Positions 34,946 through 45,157 are shown, counted from the first letter of the stretch. The stretch is DNA of 64,000 bases from Streptomyces sp. NBC_00569 (GCF_036345255.1 NZ_CP107783.1:5071501-5135500); one strand, 5' to 3'. A program made the numbers and translations. The notes: a model not told the origin generated them from the letters alone.

Positions 34946-36715
34946 CTACTTCTTCTCGCCCACCGGCTTGCGCAGCTGGATGTTCAGCTCGCGCAGGCGC
35001 GTCTCGTCGAGCTCCGTGGGCGCGCCCATCATCAGGTCCTGCGCGTTGCCGTTGAGCGGGAACGCGATGGTCTCGCGGATGTTCGGCTCGTCGGCGAGGA
35101 GCATGACGATGCGGTCGACGCCGGGGGCGATCCCGCCGTGCGGCGGGGCGCCGAAGCGGAACGCGCGGAGCATGCCCGCGAACTGCTCCTCGACGGTGTC
35201 ACGGTCGTAGCCCGCGATCTCGAAGGCCTTGAGCATGATCTCGGGCTCGTGGTTCCGGATCGCGCCGGAGGACAGCTCCACGCCGTTGCAGACGATGTCG
35301 TACTGCCAGCCCAGGATGTCCAGCGGGTCCTTGGTCTCCAGGGCCTCGAGGCCGCCCTGCGGCATGGAGAACGGGTTGTGCGAGAAGTCGATCTTCCCGG
35401 TGTCCTCGTCCTTCTCGTACATCGGGAAGTCGACGATCCAGCAGAAGCGGAAGACGCCCTCCTCGAAGTGCCCGGCGCGCTTGGCGGCCTCGACACGGAC
35501 GGCGCCCATGATCTTGGAGACCTCGTCGAACTCGCCCGCGCCGAAGAACACGGCGTGGCCGGCCTTCAGGCCGAGGCGCTCGGTGAGGACCTTGACGTTC
35601 TCGTCCGTGAGGAACTTCGCGATCGGGCCCGTGAGGGACCCGTCCTCGGCGACGCGGACCCAGGCGAGGCCCTTCGCACCCTGCTCGACCGCGTAGTCAC
35701 CCAGGCCGTCGAAGAACTTGCGGGACTGCGACGCGGTGTCCGGGACGGGCAGCGCGCGCACGTGCTTCCCTGCGAACGCCTTGAACTCGGAGCCCTCGAA
35801 CACGTCCGAGATGTCGACCAGTTCGAGCTGGGCGCGCAGGTCCGGCTTGTCCGAGCCGTACTTGAGCATCGACTCGCGGAACGGGATCCGCGGGAACGGG
35901 GACGTGACGTGACGGCCGCCGCCGAACTCCTCGAAGAGCTCGGTCATCAGCTTCTCGATCGGCTGGAAGACGTCCTCCTGCTCGACGAAGGACATCTCCA
36001 CGTCGAGCTGGTAGAACTCGCCCGGCGAGCGGTCCGCGCGGGCGTCCTCGTCACGGAAGCAGGGCGCGATCTGGAAGTAGCGGTCGAAGCCCGAGATCAT
36101 CAGCAGCTGCTTGAACTGCTGCGGGGCCTGCGGCAGCGCGTAGAACTTGCCCGGGTTGAGGCGCGAGGGGACGACGAAGTCGCGGGCGCCCTCCGGAGAA
36201 GTGGCGCTGAGGATGGGGGTCGCCATCTCGTTGAACCCGAGGGCCACCATCTTGGAGCGGATGGAGGCGATGACGGACGAGCGCAGCATGATGTTGCGGT
36301 GCATGCGCTCGCGGCGCAGGTCGAGGAAGCGGTACTCCAGGCGCCGCTCCTCGTTCACCCCGTCGTCCGCGTTGATCGTGAACGGGATCTGCTGGGCCGC
36401 GCCGAGCACCTCGACCTCGGCGGCCTCGATCTCGATCTCGCCCGTGGGCAGCTCGGAGTTGACGTTGTCGGCGCCGCGCGAGACGACCTTGCCGTCGACG
36501 CGGACGACCGTCTCCTTGGTCAGCCTGTCGAGGACCTCGGCGGCCGCGGTGCCGGGGCGGGCGACGAGCTGCGTGATCCCGTAGTGGTCCCGCAGATCGA
36601 TGAAGAGGATGCCGCCCAGGTCGCGCCGATTGTGCAGCCAGCCGCTCAGCCGGACGTCGGATCCGACGTCAGAGGCGCGGAGCTCGCCGCAGGTGTGGGA
36701 CCTGTACCGATGCAT
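34946..36715 (-). CDS. aspS: Aspartate--tRNA ligase
   Basis: A 589-residue class II synthetase of the bacterial type. It has an N-terminal OB-fold anticodon domain ([32 protein letters not shown]), motif 2 around [27 protein letters not shown], the GAD insertion domain, and motif 3 [15 protein letters not shown]. Length is standard. Many actinobacterial AspRS enzymes are non-discriminating and make Asp-tRNA-Asn for the amidotransferase route; sequence reading alone does not settle this. It has its own terminator and a structured leader upstream. Confidence 0.97.
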   Translation of the reverse strand: MHRYRSHTCGELRASDVGSDVRLSGWLHNRRDLGGILFIDLRDHYGITQLVARPGTAAAEVLDRLTKETVVRVDGKVVSRGADNVNSELPTGEIEIEAAEVEVLGAAQQIPFTINADDGVNEERRLEYRFLDLRRERMHRNIMLRSSVIASIRSKMVALGFNEMATPILSATSPEGARDFVVPSRLNPGKFYALPQAPQQFKQLLMISGFDRYFQIAPCFRDEDARADRSPGEFYQLDVEMSFVEQEDVFQPIEKLMTELFEEFGGGRHVTSPFPRIPFRESMLKYGSDKPDLRAQLELVDISDVFEGSEFKAFAGKHVRALPVPDTASQSRKFFDGLGDYAVEQGAKGLAWVRVAEDGSLTGPIAKFLTDENVKVLTERLGLKAGHAVFFGAGEFDEVSKIMGAVRVEAAKRAGHFEEGVFRFCWIVDFPMYEKDEDTGKIDFSHNPFSMPQGGLEALETKDPLDILGWQYDIVCNGVELSSGAIRNHEPEIMLKAFEIAGYDRDTVEEQFAGMLRAFRFGAPPHGGIAPGVDRIVMLLADEPNIRETIAFPLNGNAQDLMMGAPTELDETRLRELNIQLRKPVGEKK

Positions 36716-36738
36716 CGTCGTTCATCCAGTCTTTGCGA

Positions 36739-36771
36739 TTGGGGATTGAGCGGGCATGCCCGAAACCCCAA
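36739..36771 (-). promoter_or_regulatory. Structured leader upstream of aspS
   Basis: CGGGCATGCCCG (36751-36762) is a perfect palindrome flanked by TTGGGG (36739-36744) and CCCCAA (36766-36771), which can pair as an outer stem with asymmetric bulges. It sits 24-56 bp before the aspS start and may be a leader hairpin or operator. Confidence 0.4.
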
Positions 36772-36848
36772 GGGTACCGGCCGCCTCAAGATCGCTCTGC
36801 GAATAGTCTCGGTGGCCGTCCACGATCACCTCTTCTTAGAGTGGGGCC

Positions 36849-39056
36849 ATGCGCACTGGTGACCCCCTGCCGCCCGTGGGGGACGTTCTCGCCGCCCTCG
36901 ACACCGGTGTGTGGCGGTGGGACAACCGGGCCGGGCTGGTCACCTTCGACGCGGAGGCTGCCCGGCTGCTCGGCCTGCCCGCGTCCCGGGTGACGCTGAC
37001 GGAGGCCGCCGTACGCTCCCGTTTCCACCCCGTCGACTGGAACGAGATCTTCGGCGTGGTGCAGCTCGCCGTCGCCGAGGGCACCCTCGCCGAGGCCCGG
37101 CTGCGGATCATGGACGATCAGGGCGTGGTCATCAGGACCGTACGCAGCCGCTCCAAGCCGCTCGTGCACGGCGACTCGCACGCGTACGAGCTGATCGGCA
37201 CGCTCCAGGAGGTCAGCGAACCCACGCCCGGGTCCGCGGCGCGCACCCCCGTGACCGGGGACTGGCGGCGCTCCCGCGAGGCGTTCCTGCTGGACGCCGG
37301 GCGGGCGCTCGCCGAGGCGGGGTCCACCGAGGAGGTCCTGCGGGTCGCGGCCGGGCTCTCCATGCCGGGGTTCTCGCCGGACGGCCTCGCCGTCTTCGGT
37401 GTCGGCGGCGACCGGCTCACGGTCATCGGACACCACGGGCACGAGCCGGGCGAGGAGGGGCCCTTCACGGACATGCCCCTGGACACCGACTATCCGGCCG
37501 CCGAGGTGGTGCGCACCGGCCGCGCCGTCTATCTGTCGTCGCCCGAGCAGTACCGCCTGCGCTACCCGGCCGCCTGGCCACTGGCCCAGCGCTTCCAGCG
37601 GCAGTCCTGGGCGTTCCTGCCGCTCATCGTGGCCGGCCGCACCATCGGCACCTGGATGGCCGGGTTCGCCTACCCGGTGTCCTTCACGCCCGACGAGCGC
37701 TCCGTCCTGACGACGGTGGCGCGCATGCTGGCGCAGGCCCTGTCGCGCGCCGGGATCACCGAGTCGGAACGGGAGCTGACGGACGGACTCCAGCGCTCGA
37801 TGCTGCCCACGCTCGGCCCCGAGATCCCGGGGATGAGCGTCGCCGCCCGCTATGTGCCGACCGGCGGCGGCCTCCAGGTCGGCGGCGACTGGTACGACAT
37901 GATCCCGCTGCCCACCGGGCGCATCGCGCTCGTCATCGGCGATGTGCAGGGGCACGACGTGCGGGCCGCCGGCCTGATGGGACAGCTGCGGATCGCGCTG
38001 CGCGCGTACGCGGCCGAGGGACACCGCCCTGACGCCGTCCTCTCCCGCGCCTCCCGCTTCCTGTACGGGGTCACCGACTCCATCACGTACGGCTCCACGG
38101 GCGGCCCCGGCAAGGGCGTCGATAAGGGCTCGGAGCCGGGCGACCCGCGCTTCGCGACCTGTCTGTACGTGGAGGCCGACCCGAAGACGGGCGTCCTGGA
38201 GATCGCCCGAGCCGGCCATCCCGACCCCGCGATACGCATGACCGACGGAACGGTCCTGGTACGGCCCACCGCGGGTGGGCTGCCCCTCGGCGTCGACCCC
38301 GACACCGACTACCCCATGACGCGGTTCGCCCTCGAACCCGGCGACACCCTGCTGATCTGCACCGACGGCCTCATCGAGACGGGCGGCCACGACCTCGACA
38401 CCGGCTGGGCCCGCATCCGCGGCATCCTCGAGGAGCACGGCGGGCACGGGGAGCACCCCACCGACGCCGACCGTCTGGAAGACCTGGCCGACGCGCTCGT
38501 GCGGGCCGTGCACGGCCCCTTCTCGCACTACACGACGGGCCCGCTCGTCGACCGGCGTGAGGACGACATAGCGGTGCTGCTCCTCGCCAGGACGGGCCTG
38601 CCCGAGGCGCCGGTACCGCGCCGGACCGCGATGACCGTCGCCCAGGCCGAGCCGGAGCGGGTCGCCGCCGCCCGTCAGCAAGTGCGCGAGCTGCTGCACG
38701 ACTGGACCGACGCGGAGCAGGTCGACTCGGCGGTCCTGATGGTCTCGGAGATGATCACGAACGTCCTCGTCCACACGGACGGTGACGCGCTCCTGGTCGC
38801 CGAGGTCGCCGACGGGCCCGCGCGGCGACTGCGCGCCGAGGTCGCCGACGCCAGTGACGACCTGCCGCACAAGCGCCACCCGGGCGAGCTCGCGTCATCC
38901 GGGCGCGGCCTCGTCCTGATGGAGCTGCTCGCCGACCGCTGGGGCGTGGACCCGAGGGGCGAGGGCAAAAGCATCTGGTTCGAGCTCTACGAGTCCTCGG
39001 CCGGCGTTTCACGTGAAACTCCCGACGGCGCCGACGGCCCCTCGCCCGCGGAGTAG
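36849..39056 (+). CDS. PAS-GAF-PP2C (SpoIIE/RsbU-like) phosphatase with C-terminal ATPase domain
   Basis: A 735-residue multidomain signalling protein: PAS (about 10-115), GAF (about 145-295), SpoIIE-type PP2C phosphatase (about 310-565; GGDWYDM, ALVIGDVQGHD and LLICTDGL supply metal-binding acids), and an RsbW-like anti-sigma ATPase domain (about 590-715; MVSEMITNVLVHT is the N-box and GRGLVLMELLADRWG the G-box). Such fusions are abundant in Streptomyces and both phosphorylate and dephosphorylate anti-anti-sigma factors. The last codons overlap the AI-2E gene by 70 bp, and the GVSRETP segment is encoded by a parS site. Confidence 0.93.
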   Translation: MRTGDPLPPVGDVLAALDTGVWRWDNRAGLVTFDAEAARLLGLPASRVTLTEAAVRSRFHPVDWNEIFGVVQLAVAEGTLAEARLRIMDDQGVVIRTVRSRSKPLVHGDSHAYELIGTLQEVSEPTPGSAARTPVTGDWRRSREAFLLDAGRALAEAGSTEEVLRVAAGLSMPGFSPDGLAVFGVGGDRLTVIGHHGHEPGEEGPFTDMPLDTDYPAAEVVRTGRAVYLSSPEQYRLRYPAAWPLAQRFQRQSWAFLPLIVAGRTIGTWMAGFAYPVSFTPDERSVLTTVARMLAQALSRAGITESERELTDGLQRSMLPTLGPEIPGMSVAARYVPTGGGLQVGGDWYDMIPLPTGRIALVIGDVQGHDVRAAGLMGQLRIALRAYAAEGHRPDAVLSRASRFLYGVTDSITYGSTGGPGKGVDKGSEPGDPRFATCLYVEADPKTGVLEIARAGHPDPAIRMTDGTVLVRPTAGGLPLGVDPDTDYPMTRFALEPGDTLLICTDGLIETGGHDLDTGWARIRGILEEHGGHGEHPTDADRLEDLADALVRAVHGPFSHYTTGPLVDRREDDIAVLLLARTGLPEAPVPRRTAMTVAQAEPERVAAARQQVRELLHDWTDAEQVDSAVLMVSEMITNVLVHTDGDALLVAEVADGPARRLRAEVADASDDLPHKRHPGELASSGRGLVLMELLADRWGVDPRGEGKSIWFELYESSAGVSRETPDGADGPSPAE

Positions 39057-40099
39057 CGCTTGCGCATCTCCCCGATCACCCCGAAGGCTGCCGCCGTCAG
39101 CGGCACCGCGAGCAGCATGCCGAGGATGCCCGCGACGGAGGCGCCCGCCGTGATCGCCAGCATCACCATCGCGGGATGCATCTGCACGGTGCGGGACTGG
39201 ATCATCGGCTGAAGGATGTGGCCCTCCAGCTGCTGCACGGCCAGGATGACGCCGAGCGCCCACAGGGCGGTCACCCAGCCCCGGTCGGCGAGGGCCACCA
39301 GGACGGCCACCGCGCCGGAGATCGTCGCGCCGAGGTAGGGGATGTACGCGGTGACGAAGACCAGGGAACCGAGTCCGACCGCGCCGGGCACCCGCAGGAT
39401 GAGCAGGCCGACAGTGATGCAGACCGAGTCGATGAGCGCGATCAGTGTGGTCCCGCGCATGAAGCCCTCGACGGCCTGGAAGGCACGCCGCCCCATGGCC
39501 TCCAGGGTTTCCCCGGCACGGCCGGGCGCGAGGCTGTGCGCGAGGCCCGCGGCGCGGTCGGAGTCCTTGAGGAAGAAGAACGTGAGCAGGAGGGCGAGAA
39601 CGCTGGTCGTGAGGAGCGAGCCGAGGACGGAGAGCCCGGCGATCACTCCGCTCGCGGCGCTGGCTCCCCACTTGGACAGCAGTTTCTGGAGGCTGCCGGC
39701 GGCGGATCCGAGGTCGTCGGCCACGGTGATCCCGAAGTGGCTCTTGATCCAGCTGCCGGCCTCCCGCACCGAGTCGACGATCTGGTCACCGGTGTCGATG
39801 AGGGTCCTGACGACGATGTAGCCGGCGCCGCCGACGACGGCGACGAGGGCGACACACGTAAGGGCGGCGGCGAGCGCCCGGTTGACCCTCCTGCGGATCA
39901 GCCAGCCGTGCACCGGCCCGAGCAGGGCCGTACCGAGCAGGGCGAGCAGCAGGGGCGTGACGGCCGTCTTGAAGACGATGCACAGCCAGACACCGACGGC
40001 AGCCACCCCGGTGACGAGCAGCGCCAGGGCGCACCAGGCGGCGGTGCGGCGGGCTGGTTCGGGAAGAAGCGGCTTACCTGTACCTGTGTGCACCCCCAC
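38987..40099 (-). CDS. AI-2E family transporter (PerM-like)
   Basis: A 370-residue membrane protein with seven to eight hydrophobic segments and the family pattern of a long soluble stretch after the second pair of helices, then FLRGTTLIALIDSVCITVGLLILRVP-type and VFVTAYIPYLGATISG motifs. PerM/AI-2E proteins include autoinducer exporters and sodium/proton antiporters; the substrate is unknown. It converges with and overlaps the phosphatase gene; its own C-terminus also reads GVSRETP because the shared parS is palindromic. GTG 40099 is assumed. Confidence 0.9.
   Translation of the reverse strand: MGVHTGTGKPLLPEPARRTAAWCALALLVTGVAAVGVWLCIVFKTAVTPLLLALLGTALLGPVHGWLIRRRVNRALAAALTCVALVAVVGGAGYIVVRTLIDTGDQIVDSVREAGSWIKSHFGITVADDLGSAAGSLQKLLSKWGASAASGVIAGLSVLGSLLTTSVLALLLTFFFLKDSDRAAGLAHSLAPGRAGETLEAMGRRAFQAVEGFMRGTTLIALIDSVCITVGLLILRVPGAVGLGSLVFVTAYIPYLGATISGAVAVLVALADRGWVTALWALGVILAVQQLEGHILQPMIQSRTVQMHPAMVMLAITAGASVAGILGMLLAVPLTAAAFGVIGEMRKRYSAGEGPSAPSGVSRETPAEDS
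39006..39019. other. Chromosomal parS centromere site
   Basis: GTTTCACGTGAAAC is the perfect 14-bp palindrome bound by chromosomal ParB/Spo0J in Streptomyces. It lies in the 70-bp overlap of two convergent genes and codes for VSRET on both strands. In S. coelicolor these sites cluster around oriC. Confidence 0.93.
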
Positions 40100-40112
40100 A
40101 GGGCATCACGCA

Positions 40113-40146
40113 CGCGTGGCCCCGACCTTCCGGACGGGGCCACGCG
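40113..40146. terminator. 12-bp hairpin after the pirin gene
   Basis: CGCGTGGCCCCG (40113-40124) pairs with CGGGGCCACGCG (40135-40146), 24 bp past the pirin stop on the minus strand and before the AI-2E gene. Confidence 0.8.
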
Positions 40147-40169
40147 AGTGACGGACAATCAGATACCGC

Positions 40170-41132
40170 TTACGTGTGCGGGATCCGCTCTCCCGGGATG
40201 ACCCCGAGCCGACCGGCCTGGAAGTCCTCGAACGCCTGCTGGAGTTCGTCGCGGGTGTTCATGACGAACGGACCGTAGTGCGCCATCGGCTCCCGGATCG
40301 GACGGCCGCCCAGGAGGACGACCTCGAGGTCCGGGGTGTTGGAGTCCTGCGTCTCGTCCGCGCGGACGGTCAGCGAGGAGCCCGCGCCGAAGACGGCGGT
40401 CTGGCCCATGTGGACCGGCCTGCGGTCGGTGCCGACGGTGCCGCGGCCGGCGAGGACGTACGCGAGGCCGTTGAACTCCTCGCGCCACGGCAGCGTCAGC
40501 TCGGCGCCGGGGCGGACGGTCGCGTGGACCATCGTGATCGGCGTGTGCGTGATGCCGGGGCCGTCGTGGCCGTCGAGCTCACCCGCGATGACGCGCAGCA
40601 GGGCGCCGCCGTCGGCGGTGGTGAGGAGCTTGACCTGGCCACCGCGGATGTCCTGGTAGCGGGGGTCCTTCATCTTGTCGGCGGCCGGGAGGTTCACCCA
40701 CAGCTGGAGGCCGTGGAAGAGCCCGCCGGACATGACGAGCGCCTCCGGCGGGGCCTCGATGTGCAGGAGGCCCGAGCCGGCTGTCATCCACTGGGTGTCG
40801 CCGTTGGTGATGGTGCCGCCACCGCCGTTGGAGTCCTGGTGAACGAAGGTGCCGTCGATGATGTAGGTGACGGTCTCGAAGCCGCGGTGCGGGTGCCAGG
40901 GCGTGCCCTTGGGCTCTCCGGGCGCGTACTCCACCTCACCCATCTGGTCCATCATGATGAACGGGTCGAGGTACTTGTAGTTGATCCCGGCGAACGCTCG
41001 GCGCACCGGGAAGCCCTCGCCCTCGAATCCGCTGGGCGCGGTCGTCACGGCCAGCACGGGGCGGGCCACGGCGTCGGCGGACGCGGCCACACGGGGCAGG
41101 GTCAGCGGGTTTTCGACGGTCACTGCAGGCAT
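40170..41132 (-). CDS. Pirin family protein
   Basis: A 320-residue bicupin pirin. The N-terminal cupin has HPHRGFETVTYIIDG with the metal-binding His pair and Glu (GDTQWMTAGSGLLHIE supplies the last His); the C-terminal half (GRPIREPMAHYGPFVMNTRDELQQAFEDF) is diagnostic. Pirins act as quercetin 2,3-dioxygenases or redox sensors. AGGAGG lies 8 bp before ATG 41132. The promoter region contains AGTT-N8-AACT, a possible repressor site. Confidence 0.93.
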   Translation of the reverse strand: MPAVTVENPLTLPRVAASADAVARPVLAVTTAPSGFEGEGFPVRRAFAGINYKYLDPFIMMDQMGEVEYAPGEPKGTPWHPHRGFETVTYIIDGTFVHQDSNGGGGTITNGDTQWMTAGSGLLHIEAPPEALVMSGGLFHGLQLWVNLPAADKMKDPRYQDIRGGQVKLLTTADGGALLRVIAGELDGHDGPGITHTPITMVHATVRPGAELTLPWREEFNGLAYVLAGRGTVGTDRRPVHMGQTAVFGAGSSLTVRADETQDSNTPDLEVVLLGGRPIREPMAHYGPFVMNTRDELQQAFEDFQAGRLGVIPGERIPHT

Positions 41133-41196
41133 GTCGGGACCTCCTTGTGCTCCGAGTTTAGTTGAACGTAGAACTTTCTGCCACCTGGAACGCGGA

Positions 41197-41224
41197 ACGC
41201 CCGGAGGGAATTCCCTCCGGGCGT
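41197..41224. terminator. 28-bp perfect palindrome after the SseB-like gene
   Basis: Perfect 14-bp arms meet without spacer at 41210/41211 (ACGCCCGGAGGGAA and its complement). In RNA it would form a hairpin 28 bp past the SseB-like stop; it also lies upstream of the pirin gene. Confidence 0.75.
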
Positions 41225-41251
41225 CGCGGGTGCCTGCGTGTGCGGTGACCG

Positions 41252-41719
41252 CTAGCCGTACATACGGCGCATCGCGAAGTCGACCATCTGCTCGACCGCC
41301 TTGGCGTCGAAGACCATCCGGTGCTCGCCCTCCATGTCGAGGACGAAGCCGTACCCGGTCGGAAGCAGGTCGATCACCTCGGCGCCGGTGATCACGAAGT
41401 ACTTGGACTCCTTGCCCGCGTACCTGCGCAGCTCCTTGAGCGAGGTGAACATCGGGATGACCGGCTGCTGAGTGTTGTGCAGCGCGAGGAATCCGGGGTT
41501 GTCGCCGCGCGGGCAGTAGACCTTCGACGTGGCGAAGATCTGCTGGAAGTCCTCGGCGGACATCGAGCCCGTGGTGAAGGCGCGGACCGCGTCCGCCAGC
41601 GACGGAGGTGACGGCTCCGGATACAGCGGCGGCGCCTGCTGGCCGTACCCGCCCTGCATACCCTGCTGCGGCGGCGCGTACTGCTGCCCGGGTCCCGCGG
41701 TCTGGTCGTAGCCGTACAT
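41252..41719 (-). CDS. SseB-like domain protein
   Basis: A 155-residue protein with a Q/G/P/Y-rich N-terminal tail (MYGYDQTAGPGQQYAPPQQG, about 45 residues) and an SseB-type domain. That domain contains SMSAEDFQQIFATSKVYCPRGDNPGFLAL, PVIPMFTSLKELRRYAGKESKYFVITGAEVIDLLPTGYGFVLD and a C-terminal helix. SseB homologues are widespread in actinomycetes with no settled role. ATG 41719 is preferred over an upstream start reading through the promoter region. Confidence 0.82.
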   Translation of the reverse strand: MYGYDQTAGPGQQYAPPQQGMQGGYGQQAPPLYPEPSPPSLADAVRAFTTGSMSAEDFQQIFATSKVYCPRGDNPGFLALHNTQQPVIPMFTSLKELRRYAGKESKYFVITGAEVIDLLPTGYGFVLDMEGEHRMVFDAKAVEQMVDFAMRRMYG

Positions 41720-41893
41720 GAGGGCCAGACTACCGAGCGGGGGCCCGAGCGCGGGCGCCGTTAGACGCTGCTCACATCGGCGGATCAGGGGTTGCGCGTT
41801 ATTACCGACGGGTAGCATCATCGTAGGCACTTGCTACTTGTGAGTAGTACGTGTTTACGAAGATCCCGCTTCCAGCCAAACGGAGCCGTCGCC

Positions 41894-43720
41894 ATGGGGC
41901 ACTACAAGTCGAATCTCCGCGACATCGAGTTCAACCTCTTCGAGGTGCTCGGGCGCGACAAGCTGTACGGCAGCGGCCCGTTCGCGGAGATGGACGTCGA
42001 CACCGCCAAGAGCATCCTCGACGAGGTCGCCCGCCTCGCCGAGAACGAGCTGGCCGAGTCCTTCACGGACGCCGACCGCAACCCGCCGGTCTTCGACCCG
42101 GAGACCAACACCGCTCCGGTACCGGCCAGTTTCAAGAAGTCGTACCAGGCCTTCATGGACTCCGAGTACTGGCGCCTGGGCCTGCCCGAGGAGATCGGCG
42201 GCACCACCTCCCCGCGCTCCCTGATCTGGGCCTACGCGGAGCTGCTGCTCGGCTCGAACCCGGCGATCTGGATGTACTGCTCCGGCCCGGCCTTCGCCGG
42301 CATCCTCTTCGAGGAGGGCAACGAGGCGCAGAAGAAGGTCGCCGAGATCGCCGTCGAGAAGCAGTGGGGCTCGACGATGGTCCTGACCGAGCCGGACGCC
42401 GGCTCGGACGTGGGCGCCGGCCGCACCAAGGCCGTCCAGCAGGAGGACGGCTCCTGGCACATCGAGGGCGTGAAGCGCTTCATCACGTCCGGTGAGCACG
42501 ACATGTCGGAGAACATCCTCCACTACGTGCTCGCGCGCCCCGAGGGCCACGGCCCCGGCACCAAGGGCCTCTCCCTCTTCCTGGTCCCGAAGTTCCACTT
42601 CGACTGGGAGACCGGCGAGCTGGGCGAGCGCAACGGCGTCTACGCCACGAACGTCGAGCACAAGATGGGCCTCAAGGCGTCCAACACCTGCGAGATGACG
42701 TTCGGCGACCAGCACCCCGCCAAGGGCTGGCTCATCGGCGACAAGCACGACGGCATCCGCCAGATGTTCCGCATCATCGAGTTCGCCCGCATGATGGTCG
42801 GCACGAAGGCGATCTCCACGCTGTCGACGGGCTACCTGAACGCGCTGGAGTACGCCAAGGAGCGTGTCCAGGGCCCCGACCTGGCCCAGTTCATGGACAA
42901 GACCGCCCCCAAGGTCACCATCACGCACCACCCGGACGTGCGCCGCTCGCTCATGACGCAGAAGGCGTACGCGGAGGGCATGCGCGCGCTCGTGCTGCAC
43001 ACCGCCGCCGTCCAGGACGACATCGCGGTCAAGGAGGCCGCGGGCGAGGACGCGTCGCAGCTCCACGCCCTCAACGACCTCCTCCTGCCGATCGTGAAGG
43101 GCTACGGCTCGGAGAAGGCCTACGAGCAGCTGGCGCAGTCGCTCCAGACGTTCGGCGGCTCGGGTTACCTCCAGGAGTACCCGATCGAGCAGTACATCCG
43201 CGACGCCAAGATCGACACCCTCTACGAGGGCACCACCGCGATCCAGGGCCAGGACTTCTTCTTCCGGAAGATCGTCCGCAACCAGGGCGCCGCGCTCAAC
43301 GGCCTCGCCGAGGAGATCAAGAAGTTCCTCGCGGTCGGCACGGGCGGCGAGGAGCTCGCCCCGGCCCGCGAGTCGCTCGCCAAGGCGGCCGTCGAGCTGG
43401 AGGCCATCGTCGGGGTCATGCTGACCGACCTCGCGGCCACCGAGCAGGACACCAAGAACATCTACAAGGTGGGCCTCAACACCACCCGCCTGCTGCTCGC
43501 CTCCGGCGACGTGGTCGTCGGCTTCCTGCTGCTGCGCGGCGCCGCCGTCGCCGCCGAGAAGCTGGAGACCGCCTCCGCCAAGGACCAGGCGTTCTACCAG
43601 GGCAAGATCGCCGCCGCGAAGTTCTTCGCCGCGAACGTCCTGCCGGGCGTCGGCCTGGAGCGCCGCCTCTCCGAGAAGGTCGACCTCGACCTGATGGAGC
43701 TGGACGAGGCCGCGTTCTAG
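41894..43720 (+). CDS. Acyl-CoA dehydrogenase (FadE-like, long form)
   Basis: A 608-residue FAD-dependent dehydrogenase introducing the first double bond in fatty acid beta-oxidation. Motifs: [21 protein letters not shown] (FAD-binding), [47 protein letters not shown] with the catalytic Glu region, and a C-terminal helical extension of about 130 residues typical of the long acyl-CoA dehydrogenases. GGAG at 41882-41885 supports ATG 41894. The gene is followed by a perfect terminator. Confidence 0.93.
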   Translation: MGHYKSNLRDIEFNLFEVLGRDKLYGSGPFAEMDVDTAKSILDEVARLAENELAESFTDADRNPPVFDPETNTAPVPASFKKSYQAFMDSEYWRLGLPEEIGGTTSPRSLIWAYAELLLGSNPAIWMYCSGPAFAGILFEEGNEAQKKVAEIAVEKQWGSTMVLTEPDAGSDVGAGRTKAVQQEDGSWHIEGVKRFITSGEHDMSENILHYVLARPEGHGPGTKGLSLFLVPKFHFDWETGELGERNGVYATNVEHKMGLKASNTCEMTFGDQHPAKGWLIGDKHDGIRQMFRIIEFARMMVGTKAISTLSTGYLNALEYAKERVQGPDLAQFMDKTAPKVTITHHPDVRRSLMTQKAYAEGMRALVLHTAAVQDDIAVKEAAGEDASQLHALNDLLLPIVKGYGSEKAYEQLAQSLQTFGGSGYLQEYPIEQYIRDAKIDTLYEGTTAIQGQDFFFRKIVRNQGAALNGLAEEIKKFLAVGTGGEELAPARESLAKAAVELEAIVGVMLTDLAATEQDTKNIYKVGLNTTRLLLASGDVVVGFLLLRGAAVAAEKLETASAKDQAFYQGKIAAAKFFAANVLPGVGLERRLSEKVDLDLMELDEAAF

Positions 43721-43743
43721 TCCCCGGCCCGCCCGTGGCCACC

Positions 43744-43779
43744 GGCGCCGCCACCCGGACACATCCGGGTGGCGGCGCC
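43744..43779. terminator. 16-bp perfect terminator after the acyl-CoA dehydrogenase
   Basis: GGCGCCGCCACCCGGA (43744-43759) pairs with 43764-43779 around CACA, 24 bp past the stop. Confidence 0.9.
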
Positions 43780-43861
43780 GTCGTACCGGGATCGGCCGCC
43801 CCCGGCCGCACCCGCGCGGACCCCCCGCGCGCCGGGCCGAAGGCTCGTTAGGCTGGCCCGC

Positions 43862-45157
43862 ATGAGCAACCCCTCCCGCTTCGACCGCGGTCACACCGAC
43901 GACCTCATGTCCTTCCTCGCGGCCAGCCCCTCGCCGTACCACGCCGTGGCGAACGCCGCCGCGCGCCTGGAGAAGGCCGGATTCCGCCAGGTCGCCGAGA
44001 CCGACGCGTGGGACGGGACGACGGGCGGCAAGTACGTGACGCGCGGCGGCGCGATCGTGGCGTGGTACGTCCCCGAGGGCGCCGCGCCGCACACCCCCTT
44101 CCGCATCGTCGGCGCGCACACCGACTCGCCGAACCTGCGCGTCAAGCCGCTGCCCGACATGGGCTCGCAGGGCTGGCGGCAGGTCGCCGTCGAGATCTAC
44201 GGCGGCCCGCTCCTCAACTCCTGGCTCGACCGGGACCTCGGACTCGCGGGCCGGCTCACCCTGCGGGACGGCTCGACTCGCCTCGTGAACATCGACCGGG
44301 CACTGCTGCGCGTGCCTCAGCTCGCCATCCACATGGACCGCTCCGTCCACACCGACGGCCTCAAGCTCGACAAGCAGAAGCACATGCAGCCCATCTGGGG
44401 CCTCGGCGACGACGTCCACGAGGGCGGCCTCATCCGCTTCCTGGAGGAGGAGCACGGCCTCGCCGAGGGCGACGTCACCGGGTGGGACCTGATGACGCAC
44501 CCTGTCGAGGCGCCCTCCTACCTCGGCCGCGACAAGGAACTCGTCGCCGGCCCCCGCATGGACAACCTCCTGTCCGTGCACGCGGGAACGGCCGCCCTCG
44601 CCGCCGTGTCCGCCTCGGACGACCTCCCCTACATCCCGGTCCTCGCCGCCTTCGACCACGAGGAGAACGGGTCGCAGTCCGACACCGGCGCCGACGGACC
44701 TCTGCTCGGCGGCGTCCTGGAGCGTTCGGTGTTCGCGCGCGGAGGCTCGTACGAGGACAAGGCCCGCGCCTTCGCCGGGACGGTGTGCCTGTCGTCCGAC
44801 ACCGGGCACGCCGTGCACCCCAACTACGCCGAGCGCCACGACCCCACCCACCACCCGCGCGCCGGCGGCGGCCCCATCCTCAAGGTCAACGTCAACAACC
44901 GGTACGCCACCGACGGTTCGGGCCGCGCCGTGTTCGCCGCTGCGTGCGAGAAGGCCGGCGTGCCCTTCCAGTCGTTCGTCTCCAACAACGCCATGCCCTG
45001 CGGCACCACGATCGGCCCGATCACGGCGGCCCGCCACGGCATCAAGACCGTCGACATCGGCGTCGCGATCCTCTCCATGCACAGCGTCCGTGAACTGTGC
45101 GCCGCCGACGACCCGTTCCTCCTCGCCAACGCGCTGGTGGCGTTCCTGGAGGGCTGA
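43862..45157 (+). CDS. M18 family aminopeptidase
   Basis: A 431-residue metallo-aminopeptidase of the aspartyl aminopeptidase/ApeB family. Metal ligands lie in VGAHTDSPNLRVKP, PRMDNLLSVHA, FDHEENGSQSDTGADG (catalytic Glu pair), SSDTGHAVHPNY and the final SMHSVREL. It removes N-terminal residues from peptides in the cytosol as a large oligomer. ATG 43862 gives the family-typical start MSNPSRFDRGHTDDLMSFL. Confidence 0.95.
   Translation: MSNPSRFDRGHTDDLMSFLAASPSPYHAVANAAARLEKAGFRQVAETDAWDGTTGGKYVTRGGAIVAWYVPEGAAPHTPFRIVGAHTDSPNLRVKPLPDMGSQGWRQVAVEIYGGPLLNSWLDRDLGLAGRLTLRDGSTRLVNIDRALLRVPQLAIHMDRSVHTDGLKLDKQKHMQPIWGLGDDVHEGGLIRFLEEEHGLAEGDVTGWDLMTHPVEAPSYLGRDKELVAGPRMDNLLSVHAGTAALAAVSASDDLPYIPVLAAFDHEENGSQSDTGADGPLLGGVLERSVFARGGSYEDKARAFAGTVCLSSDTGHAVHPNYAERHDPTHHPRAGGGPILKVNVNNRYATDGSGRAVFAAACEKAGVPFQSFVSNNAMPCGTTIGPITAARHGIKTVDIGVAILSMHSVRELCAADDPFLLANALVAFLEG

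Noticed and set aside
41855..45082. Very long minus-strand frame (over 1000 codons) across the acyl-CoA dehydrogenase and aminopeptidase genes
   Set aside because: A GC-skew shadow of two well-conserved plus-strand genes; the product is low-complexity and matches nothing.
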